DNA from: Monosiga brevicollis MX1 | Lineage: Eukaryota; Opisthokonta; Choanoflagellata; Craspedida; Salpingoecidae | Assembly (NCBI RefSeq): GCF_000002865.3 | Contig: NW_001865079.1 | Coordinates: forward strand, 137,015 to 201,014 | Length of the DNA: 64,000 bases | Direction of reading: 5' to 3' | Shown: piece after piece, positions 23,801 to 33,369 of the stretch | Layout: every line of letters starts with the position of its first letter | Numbering within the stretch: position 1 is the first letter of the stretch | Position numbers and translations under genes: made by a program | Notes under the pieces: model-generated | What the model was told of the DNA's origin: nothing | Databases searched by the model: none | The model's input: only the letters and a program-made list of their open reading frames with translations

Positions 23801-26800
23801 TAGCAGCTCCAACTACACCAAGTGAATGCCCGGTGACAATTGGGGAGCAACCCAGGTAGCCCGAATACTACAGGCAGAATGGCATGATACGATTTCAACA
23901 TGCACGCGGCATAAACGTATTTGCAGCTGGCAGCGGTACGGGATGCAGACGACGCAGCTCAACTCCAGACTTACAGTATAACCGGTGCTATCGCCGAGCA
24001 GCATGCCATATTTGAGTCGAGTGCAGCCCCGGTAGTAGTTGTTGCCGTAAGGGGCACCTGATCAAAACAGCAACAAAACAGCAGCATGGCATACCAGGAC
24101 AGTGAGCACCCAACTCAAGTCGAGTGTCGCCCTTATTGCAGCCGCTGCGTATCCAAGGACCGGCACGGTGGTGACTTATTGCGACACTGACCTGGGTAGT
24201 CGAGATTATGCACAGCACCAAACAGTAGCTGGCCGTCATCGACGGGATTACAGGCTCGAACAACGCTCCTCAAATTAGCATGTTGGGTGGGGTGGCGCCA
24301 GCCCATGTTGCGATCCGGAGCGGTCAGCGAGCGCACCATGACTAAAAAAGACCACAGGGCATGAATAGAATGGTTTCGGAAGGCCATTCTATCGAAACGT
24401 ATAGAAAGGACGAGACGCTGAGGTGCGCATTGTCCTGGTTGGTGCCTTGCAAGTATCAGACTCACCGTCAGTGAACGGCGTGGTGCTATAAGCAGGGCCA
24501 AGCGCATTTTCGTCGCTCAAGCTAGTAGTGGATCCAATCTCGTCGCCATCGCGCCATCTGAGAAAGTTGAAACGAAGAAGAAAAAAAAAAAAAAATACCA
24601 GATTTGGCTAGGTGAATGCCCAAGCTCAAAACAGACAATCGCAACGCTCCTTCCACGCGGAAACCGTGACTTGATTTACGTACTGGGCAGTGTTGAGGCC
24701 GTTCATGACTGCGTCCTGGCCCTTGACCTTGGCCACCAGCGTCCAGCCGCCGCCTGATTTTGATGAGCAAGCGAGACCTCACGTGAACATGTCACGCTTC
24801 ATTCCAAATGCAAAAACAAGCCGGCGTGACGTACCTTCCGTCTCCATGTCGCAATAGACTTGGGCGGGCAGGGCATTTTCAGCTTCGATCCAGTAGACAC
24901 CACTGATATGAGGCGCGCGCTCTGGAAAATACTGCAGGATCGAACTGCAGGACACGGCCGGCGAAGAGGAGCTCGAGCCCGAGCCAGTGAATTGGCCATC
25001 AAAGACGCAATACTCCTGGACTTTGGTGTTCGTGGCATCAGCTGCCAACCATATCCAGTGTGAGACATTTGAACGTGTACCACAACAGAATTGACTGCCG
25101 TCAACAAAAGAGGGGAGAGCCAGTGGGCAGTACGCACTCGGGTCAAGATTGAGGCCTGCGTTGATCCAATAAAGCCCACGCTCGGTGTGGGTGCGTTCAA
25201 AGAAGCGCTGCAGCATGCCACAGCTCACGGCGGGCGCGTGAACGCTGCCGTCACCACCGGCAGAAAAGCGCGAAGCAGATTGGATGCAGTATTCCTGGTG
25301 AAGCACTTCGCCCTCACGCTGAATCCAATAGAGGCCATCTGTGGTGGCGGCCACGTGCTCGCACCCGGCCGCGGGCAAGCTCGGAGTTGTACCGCCTACG
25401 CAATTGATTTTGAAGTGAGAGGTGAGTGCAACGACGACAAGGAAGACTCGCCGCCAAAAGCGGGTGAAAACGAGCCGAGGCATAAGTTGCGACAACAAAA
25501 ATGCTTGTGCCATCGCAATAAACAGAGCAAGCAACCCCTTCACAGAATGGCCAATATTCGACGCCCATTCGAACGTACGTTGGATGCTTTCAGCAAAAGT
25601 CAAAGGCTGAAATTGCGTGCCGTCGCAATAAAGCAAAACTTGATCTGTTGAGTCAATCTTCAACAAACCGACGTTGGTGCCATCGCAGGTACCACTGTCG
25701 ACTGCCACCTCGGCCCCGCCAACGCAGTCCTCAATGTCCGGATTATAGACCTGACCGTGCACCGCACGCATCCACGAATGAGCATGGGAAAGGGCTACGC
25801 AATAAGGAGACGTCTACAAGCGAGCGGGAGCGCGTGTTGCGCACACCTTGCCAAGCCGATTGCAGATGCGCATCGCGGCCATTTGGTCCTCAACAGTCGT
25901 CAAGCGTAGATTTTGCACGGCTGAGCTGTTGACCACGGCCCCCAAATCCTCATCGACCCGGGCCAATTCTGAAAGGCATGACGAGCAAGCAGGCGCGCCG
26001 CCCTAGAGATGAGAATACCACTTTAGAGGCCTACAATTTGCGCTTGCAAACCTACCTGAGAGAAGAAAGACAAGTGACTCGTTGTGGGCAACGTCCTGGT
26101 CTGCCGCATCCGACATGTTGGTGGCCAGGAGCGCCAACAATGATCCAATCTCCTCATCGAGGCGGCCGTCCACACCTTCCGCCAGTGCTGCAACTGAGGC
26201 AACCTGTTCGCGGAGGCTGCTGTTAACTGCCTCAACCTCGATGGCCCATTTGGTATCAAGCCCCTGCAGCTTGGTTTCGAGCGACTCGCCCTATGTAGTT
26301 GAGCGTCGGCAATACGCGCGGTAATTTGTAAGGAGCAGTCGGTATCTTCTGTTGCGAGCAAGAAAAAAAAAAAGGCGGGGGGGGGGAGAGGCAGAGGCAG
26401 CAGCAGCGGCAGAGGCAGAGGCAAAAGCAAAAGAGCCTGATCAAGCATGATTGGGCCGCTTGCACACGACCAACCATGGTCACGCGAGCGGTGTTGGATG
26501 CCAAAATGTCGTCATAGAGACCGTCTTGCGCTTCCTCTGTGGTCTGCAAGCGTGTGTTGACCTGCATGGAAAGAGGAATGGGTGAAAAGGAGCAAGGTAG
26601 AGCGGCATTGTACTTTTGCCGTCGTCTCATGCCTTGTCACAAACTCACGCTGGCTTCAATGTTCAGGACGGCATCTTGCGTGGCGGCACCCAGACCCGAG
26701 CGAAGCTCCACCTTGGAACTTCCTTGCTGCAAATAAAACTTGTGGGCCTGGTCGACTGTGATATTCCCAAACAGCCGGCAGCATCCACCGTGTCAGCGAC

Positions 26801-27896
26801 TGAGCAACTGGGCGATGAGAAGAGCAATCAATACAAAGACAAGTTGGTGGGTGCGGCTGGGCTGGGCTGGGCTGGGCTGTCGCCCCTGCTGGCGTGCGTA
26901 CCGTTGAAAACCATATCTCCGTCATCCACCTCAATCATGGGGCCTGGGCACTCGGCAAGGTTGCACTCGCGAGTTTGCATCAAGCCGGGGCAATTGGGTC
27001 CATTCTAAGCCCCCATTGATCAAAGGAGGACAGCGGTCGGGTGAGTGAAACAAGTGGTTGATGGCACATGGCTCTTTGACTTGAAATGCGGTGCGCAAGT
27101 GCCGGGTAGGGGGTGTGAATACGGTCGCGGGCAAGGCGTGGCGCGGACCTTGATCACCACGCGGGAGCGTGTTTGCGTGCCGTTACCGCAAGTGCGGGTG
27201 CAATCGGACCACTCTGTCCAAGCGCTTACAGTGCAGTCTGGGACACGAGCCGAAAATGAGTCAAAAGCACGACGAGAGGAGAGAGCACGCAGGCCGAATA
27301 TGAGATGCGTGTGCGGACGCAGTCGTGGGCATGTGGAGGACGGAGAACCGTACCACACAGCGACACATCACTGCACAACTCGGACTCGGAAGGCGGGAGG
27401 TTGCAGGTGGGGGGCGTCTCCGGGGGCAAATAACGGGAACGAACGCAAGCACCCGTCTATAGCCACAGGGCATGTGCGTGAGCTTTGAGTGAGTGCCTGC
27501 TTGATGAATGGTTGTGTGTGTGTGTGTGACGACGCATGTCAAGATGTGGTCTGTGAACGTGTGGGCCGAAACATGGTTGTGGACCCCGCAAGGCTTTGCG
27601 CGACCCGCGGCTCCCCAGGCGAAGCGGGGCAGAAGAAGGGGGCGTTTTGCTCGATGATGAGGCAAGGGAAGATCAAAGCCAAGATTTACCGCATTCATGG
27701 CACAGGCTTGCCAGTCTTCATAGGCACAGTCTAGAAGAAAGAAAGACAGAAAGGAGAGAACAGAAGCGCCAAGCGTGAGCCGGTGGCAGTCCTTGGCACC
27801 GGGTGCAAGGCGTTGAGGTGGGCGGATCCTACCGGCCGCCGCGCCACTCGCGAGCAACAGCAGCGCCAGAGCCCAAACACAGCCGCGAAACGCCAT
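20807..27896 (-). CDS. Secreted TSP1 / coiled-coil / triple fibrinogen-like domain protein
   Basis: Large minus-strand gene beginning at ATG 27896 with a signal peptide (MAFRGCVWALALLLLASGAA) cut by a phase-1 intron at 27833. TSP1 parts follow at about 27730-26890: DCAYEDWQAC, then DCTVSAWTEWSDCTRTCGNG, RSRVV and CPGLMQTRECNLAECPGPM. About 26790-25850 encodes acidic helical, coiled-coil-like sequence (VDQAHKFYLQQ; GESLETKLQGLDTKWAIEVE). From 25770 come repeated half-modules of the form C...SGxYWI...VYC, such as ISGVYWIEAENALPAQVYCD and TTSGSYWLFN. Three of these lead into fibrinogen-C-like globes marked GGGWTLVAKVKG (about 24760), GGGWELTAKSG (about 22915) and SGGWTLVAIVKG (about 21525). The globes end in YALNAHW, YAINAHWWGAGN and YAINAHNWGSSNDN, then an NSH.xFxR-type strand. 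TAG is at 20809-20807. Function is unknown; adhesion or glycan binding is plausible from the fold families. Exon borders are partly provisional. Confidence 0.78.
26855..26879. repeat. GGGCT pentamer array inside an intron
   Basis: About five GGGCT units, intronic to the fibrinogen-like gene. Same unit as at 12437-12468. Confidence 0.8.
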
Positions 27897-28165
27897 GGCG
27901 TCGGGTAAGCGCCTACAACCAACCCCCCGCCACCGCCGCAACATGCACGAGCCATCAGATTCAACCCCACCGCCACACGCACACACACACACCCGATCCG
28001 ATCACATGACGAGCGCGCCCTGTGCATATTCCCAAACAACCCTGGCCATCATTTCAGACACATCAACACCGCGCATCGCTCCACACACACACACACACAC
28101 ACACAGAGGCGTGCGCGCACGATAAATGCTATCCCTCACATCCCACACACACACGCGGGCACACA

Positions 28166-28430
28166 CAGAGAGAGAGTGAGAGTGAGTGAGGGAGAGGGAG
28201 AGAGCTCGCATCCCACCTCACGGCTGCCATTTGCAGGTGCATCTCAAACTCTCTCTCTCAAACTCTCAAACACACACACTCTCTCTCTCTCTCTCTCTCT
28301 TCATCTCTCTCTCTCTTCATCTCTCTCTCACTTGATCTCTCTCTCTCTTCATCTCTCNNNNNNNNNNNNNNNNNNNNNNNNNNNNNNNNNNNNNNNNNNN
28401 NNNNNNNCTCTCTCTCTCTCTCTCTTTTCA

Positions 28431-28464
<34 letters not shown>
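28166..28464. repeat. GA tract followed by CT tract
   Basis: GA-rich 28166-28204 followed by CT-rich about 28250-28464; the CT part is broken by an N-run. The same order is seen at 2838-3422 and 12131-12398. Confidence 0.8.
28358..28407. other. Assembly gap (50 N)
   Basis: Exactly 50 N inside the CT microsatellite; repeat length is therefore unknown. Confidence 0.97.
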
Positions 28465-28467
<3 letters not shown>

Positions 28468-29089
28468 CACAGGGTTTTGGTCTCGGAGTCACCTCTCACC
28501 AGCAAAGGAGGAAAATAATTGACACACTCATCTCCCATCACCCACAAGGATGGATGTACGAACTGTCCTTGTAAGGGTTTGGATATTATTCATAAGGGTG
28601 CGTATCGGCATGGGCTGGTTTTTGTCCACCTGCTTATTCGAATATCGAAATCCCACAAGTTTTTGTCCAACTTCTTAACAGGCCGTGGGTGCTAGAGACC
28701 AACCCGCTCAAAGTCGTCACACCCACATGGATGTCAGACATTTGTTCTGTTACCAACTGTCAGTTTTATCTACGGTTGGTAATGGCGGCCCTCGTCGGGT
28801 GCCAGCCCGCGTGTCTGGGTCAAAGCCATCGGCGGCGGCGGCGGCGGCGGCGGTGCCCTCGTGCTCGAGTCAATGGCTCCTGCATGTCCCTCTCGCTTGT
28901 CCGCTGCCTTGTCTGCTCTTGATGCTGTCCCTCTGTCTCTCTGTCTGTCTTTTTGTGCTCCAATTGGAAGGGGGGGGTCAAAATGTTTGAATGTTTGCTT
29001 CATCACCCTCACTATGTGATGCCGCTGCTTCATCGACCACCAGGCCAAACCCCCCCTACCCCGATTTTCCCCCAGCACAGCCCGACGCC

Positions 29090-29994
29090 ATGGCTTCCAC
29101 CGTCTTGTTCGAGGACGTCTTTACCGTCCGCGATAAGGTACGCGTGCCCCCCGTGCCTTTTTGCTTCCTCCGACAAAACTCTCACCGCAAATGCACCTGT
29201 CTCCGACCTTTTGCGATGCAGGATCCCCATGGCAAGCGCTTCGACCGGTAAGCTTTTGACCGAGCTGGCATCATGTCTGCGGGTGCTCCCGCCCCGACAT
29301 ACGCCCAAACCGGTACTCTGCACAATCCCCGTAATCTTACCAACTTTTTGCCCATCATCACCAGCGTCTCCCGCGTCATCTGCGAGGGTATGAGCTTCAA
29401 CATTGAGCTGATCCTGGACCTCAACACTCAGCTATACCCCGTCGACCTGAACGACCGCTTTACTCTCTGCCTCGCCTCTACCCTGAGCATGGACGATGAG
29501 CCCGACGATGGCTACTACAACCAGGTCCGAGCAACACACATTCAAAGCCCGATCTGTTGAATTCCTCGTCCCCCCTCCCCCTTTCGACCCCATTGTGTTC
29601 TGTTGTGTTGACTTGGCCCTCACGTCTGCAATCTTGGTTCTTTTGTGTGCTCAACGCCAGAACCGCAACGCCAGCCGAGCTGACAACTTTGACTATGTCA
29701 TGCACGGCACCATTTATCGCATTGAGGACACGGACAACGGCCAGCAGCTGTACGTGGAGTCTTCCGCCTCAGTATCGATCTGCATGCTCCCTCCCTGCCT
29801 CGCCCCTTGTTTCCTCGCCTTGCAGGCACAATGCCGCTGAATTGCCTTCTCACGCTCTTCAACTCGCAATCAGGGCCATCTACATTTCCTTTGGTGGGCT
29901 TTTGATGCGACTCAAGGGTGATACCTCAACGCTGAACAAACCTGGATTGGATCTTGACACGCAGCACTACCTCTTGATCCGCCGCGCGCAATAA
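29090..29994 (+). CDS. POLR2H: RNA polymerases I, II and III subunit RPABC3 (RPB8)
   Basis: Five exons (29090-29137, 29222-29247, 29365-29524, 29661-29749, 29874-29994) join in phase to 147 residues, close to the usual 145-150 for RPB8. Diagnostic stretches are VLFEDVFTVRDKDPHGKRFD, VSRVICEGMSFNIELILDLN, QLYPVDLNDRFTLCLASTL, ASRADNFDYVMHGTIYRIED and ISFGGLLMRLKGD near the C-terminus. RPB8 is an OB-fold subunit shared by the three nuclear RNA polymerases. The last donor is placed at 29750 because GTACGT there restores LAIYISFGGLLMRL, matching the family; reading through would break it. Highly conserved and confidently identified. Confidence 0.96.
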
Positions 29995-30857
29995 ACCGCC
30001 CTGTGCCATTTGACATGCCTGGCCAGAGTTCCTCTGACTCTGATAGCGTGCCATCTACCACTAGTAGCCGGATCGAGTCTCGTGCCCAAGTGCCAGACCT
30101 GTTTCATGCACGACAGGAGCACACTGCATGGACGGCCACACATGCCGTTTTCCACCCATTTGCTGCCATCCACTACCTCTTCCGGTCCCAAAGACCAACG
30201 CTCTGCCATTCTTTTTCTCGTTTGCAGGGCACATGCCGTTTCCGACTCGCCTGGGGCGAACGTCGGTGCAACACGGAGCCTCAACGATGACAGAGGCCTT
30301 GCATCGACGTGAGGACCAACTGCGGCCGTGATCCCATTGCAATTGATGAAATGACCACTCTTTGTTCACGTCTCAAATTGAGCAAAAGGAAACCAAAGAA
30401 GAAGAAAAGAAGAACAAGGGAACAAACAGCGGCTCTGAGAATGTCTTCCGTCCCGCCCGATGCCCTTTGCCCCACCTCCCTGTCCCCCAGCACACCCCTC
30501 TCTCTCATTTGCCCGATTCCAATATATTTCCGAGAGGAGTCCGATATCCTGTAAAATATAAAAACATGTGGTAACCGCTTCCGCCCACTTTTTTTGCTGC
30601 TGGTCGACCATTGCCCGAACAAACGGCAGCGCCTCGGGCCCGAGTCCGGAGGGAGAAGGGTTGACTGAGCAACACCGGTTGCTCTTGATCCAAGCGTTTA
30701 TGCATGTGGGATCTTCTTGGGAATGTTATTGAGTGGGATTCTCTGCTGGCAACTCCGTCCAAACACCAAACTTTTGCCGTCCGTCTGCCCACGGGGCAGC
30801 ACAGAGCCTCGAGAAGCGCCTGCGCACGCGCTGGCCATCCACGGCTGATCATCGGGC
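29995..30857. other. Intergenic, no gene recognised
   Basis: Spacer between two tandem plus-strand genes. An AT-rich patch with a TATA-like AATATAAAAAC lies near 30554, about 300 bases before the next start. It may belong to that gene's promoter, but distance makes this weak. Confidence 0.5.
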
Positions 30858-32855
30858 ATGGCGTCAACAACTTCGCCCCTGACCATCTTTGATGGATCCA
30901 CAGCAGTGGACGCCGGCGATTTGACCGTCGCCATTGCGTTCACCCTGGTCATCTCCTTTCTCTGCTTCTTTGTGCTCTTCATCCTGTGCATCAAAGTTGT
31001 CCGCCGCCAGGTCACCGTCACCACCCGGGAGGAGCAGGGCTACGTCTTTTGGCTCCTCATTCCCATCGAGCTTTTCCTCATCGCCTTTGCCGTTGTCAGT
31101 ATTCGGGACCTTCGCACCGGCCTTAATCTTGCTGATCAGGAATACTATGCCCTTCAGGATCTGTACGACAACGGCTCGGTGAGCTTCTGCCCGGCCAACG
31201 CCACCTTTTGCTGTGACCACATCACCAGCATGGTCCGCAACACCAGCTACGCTGGCTGTAGCATCATCAATGACCCCGTGTGGCGCCGCAGCGACGAATG
31301 TGCCGACCATCGCCAGGGTTCCTATGAGCGCAATTGCTGTCATTTTGCTCCTGGCATGGATGACTTGGACGGCACCTACATGTCCTGGATGTGGTTCGGC
31401 CTCGTTGCCGTCGTAGCCACCACCATGCTCGAAGTCCTGTACTTTCTCTGCGAGTTGTGTGAGCTACCTTTTACCCGCTACACCTGGATCATTCTCGTTC
31501 TCGACTCGGCTGCCATCCTTTCTGACATGTTTTGTAACCTGGTTGTCATCACCATCGGCGATAAGCTGGATGAGCAGCCGTATCACTGCTTTGAGGACAA
31601 CACCCTCCAAGCCCAATACCAATCGGCCCTCGCTGCCTTTGTCAACTTGCTCTCCGACTTTAGCAGCCTCACATGGATTTTTGTGGTTATCGCCATGATT
31701 TTCACGACCTACGTGCTGTGTGTCCGATTGGGTTGGCCCGCCTTTCTTGTGCCACACCTCAAGGAGCGCCCTGCCGCTGTGGCCCGTCGTAGCAAGAAGG
31801 AACAGAAGGGAAAGAGCCAACCCACTTCTGCAGCCGAGGTTGGCGCCACCAGTCCTGAATCTGATCTTGAGCTCGGTCAAACCAACGGAATCAACCAGCC
31901 CCTCGATAACAGCGCAATGGGCGCCCCCACGGAGCTGGACTTGCTCTCCAGTGTCAACTCCGAACCAGCCAACCTCCAGGTTATGGAGCTTGACGACATC
32001 GGCGAACCAGAACCTGCCCTTGACACCGCCCCTGCTGACAACGAGTCCTTGCAAGAAACTGCACTCGACGTCCCTGGCCCCATGGACCCCACTGCCATGG
32101 ATGTGCCGCTGCCTCCTCCAGAGAACGCTGCCTATGCCGCGCCGCAGGATGCGGTATCCGCGCAAGCAACGGACTTTTATGCCCCGCCGGTCGAGGCCAA
32201 TAGCGATGATCTCTACGCCGATGCCCAGGAACTGCCCGATGCACCCTCAGAGGCAGCGCCAGAGCTGCAGGAACAACCGGCAGAAATTCAACCGCTGCAC
32301 GACGACGTGCGCGATGATGAGCATCAGCAGACAGAGCCGGCTTCGGATGTGCAGCAAGAAGAGAGTGCCCAAGAGCAAGAGGTGACATTGGCCGCAGTGC
32401 CGGCGTCAGCTTCAGACGCGACGACAACGCCAGAAGAGCCAGGAGAGCCAGGAGAGGAGGAGCAGCAACAGGCTTCGGCCTCGGCCTCGATCGTGGCAGA
32501 GCCTCACGACCCGTCTGCTCAGGATCTGAGTCAGTCTCAGCAGGATGATGGATCTGGTAAAACATCAGACTTGGCAGCCGAAGCCGAACTTGTCAGCACC
32601 AATCAAGAAGCTGAGCAGGATGATGGATCTGGTGAAACATCAGACTTGGCAGCCGAAGCCGAACTTGTCAGCACCAATCAAGAAGCTGAGGACACAGCCA
32701 ATGAGACTCCGGATAGCCCAGAGGATGGGGCACTGTCTCCCGCACCACCTGCACCTCCTGCACCACCTGCACCTCCTGCACCACCTGCGCCTCCCGCACC
32801 TCCCGCACCAACTGCAGAAGATGTGTCGCCGGACGACACCGCAGCTGCTCCTTAG
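30858..32855 (+). CDS. Orphan five-TM membrane protein with long acidic tail
   Basis: Single-exon frame of 665 residues from ATG 30858 to TAG. I do not recognise the family. Hydrophobic segments lie at about residues 22-48, 61-82, 176-200, 208-233 and 270-291. Between segments 2 and 3 is a loop of about 90 residues with seven Cys (including the pairs FCCD and NCCH) and NAT and NTS N-glycosylation sequons, so it is probably extracellular and disulphide-bonded. After segment 5 a basic patch (ARRSKKEQKGK) leads into about 350 residues that are disordered and rich in Glu, Asp, Ala, Pro and Gln. That tail holds a 25-residue unit repeated twice, starting QDDGSG(K/E)TSDLAAEAELV, and then an APPAPPAP run. 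The paired-helix, Cys-rich-loop layout recalls tetraspan proteins, but no tetraspanin CCG motif is present. Odd TM number would put the tail opposite the N-terminus. Confidence 0.7.
   Translation: MASTTSPLTIFDGSTAVDAGDLTVAIAFTLVISFLCFFVLFILCIKVVRRQVTVTTREEQGYVFWLLIPIELFLIAFAVVSIRDLRTGLNLADQEYYALQDLYDNGSVSFCPANATFCCDHITSMVRNTSYAGCSIINDPVWRRSDECADHRQGSYERNCCHFAPGMDDLDGTYMSWMWFGLVAVVATTMLEVLYFLCELCELPFTRYTWIILVLDSAAILSDMFCNLVVITIGDKLDEQPYHCFEDNTLQAQYQSALAAFVNLLSDFSSLTWIFVVIAMIFTTYVLCVRLGWPAFLVPHLKERPAAVARRSKKEQKGKSQPTSAAEVGATSPESDLELGQTNGINQPLDNSAMGAPTELDLLSSVNSEPANLQVMELDDIGEPEPALDTAPADNESLQETALDVPGPMDPTAMDVPLPPPENAAYAAPQDAVSAQATDFYAPPVEANSDDLYADAQELPDAPSEAAPELQEQPAEIQPLHDDVRDDEHQQTEPASDVQQEESAQEQEVTLAAVPASASDATTTPEEPGEPGEEEQQQASASASIVAEPHDPSAQDLSQSQQDDGSGKTSDLAAEAELVSTNQEAEQDDGSGETSDLAAEAELVSTNQEAEDTANETPDSPEDGALSPAPPAPPAPPAPPAPPAPPAPPAPTAEDVSPDDTAAAP
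32541..32690 (+). repeat. Near-perfect 75-bp tandem duplication within the coding region
   Basis: 32541-32615 and 32616-32690 differ at essentially one base (an AAA to GAA codon change). The unit is a multiple of three, so the frame is kept. Confidence 0.95.
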
Positions 32856-33369
32856 TGTAGTGTAATCTTGATGATCCCAGCTCAAAAGACCGTATGTGCG
32901 GTGCACAGCGCTCTTCATCAAGTGTGCGGTCTTTGAGTGGGATGTCTTACCAAACCCATGCTCACCCAGCCCTATTAGGCTGGCTTTTGGGAAGTCCCGT
33001 CTTTTAGGCTTGTTGACTTACTATTTTGTTCATGCTCCCTCTCTCGCCTTTTCCTTTCCCTCTCTTTTTCTCTCTCTCTTTCTCCCTCGCTCACTGCTCT
33101 CTCATTGTTTTTGTGGTTGTTCATCTTATTCTCTCTTGTACTTACTTTACGGAACTACAATTCACAAACACTCTGACCGGTCTGCGATGCAATCATGCTC
33201 GAGATAGCTTTGACCGCTTGTTTCTATTTCAAGCAAACTGTTAGCTTCCCAAAGCTCAGTTTGTGTAGTCGTCGCATAAACGTGCAAAGCAGACAAAGTC
33301 AGTCTGTCCATTTCAAGAGAGGCGGGAAGGAATGATCGATTGAAGCTGCGCACAGCGCTGTCCTGCCGA
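32856..33369. other. Intergenic, shared 3' flank of convergent genes
   Basis: A pyrimidine-rich stretch (33030-33110) with many TCTC runs; nothing else recognised. Confidence 0.6.

Larger units (their letters stand above)
27897..29089. other. Divergent promoter region with CA, GA and CT tracts
   Basis: Spacer between two divergent starts. It holds CA runs (27975-28105), a GA tract (28166-28204), a CT tract (about 28250-28464, interrupted by a gap) and (GGC)n near 28830. No gene is recognised. Confidence 0.65.
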
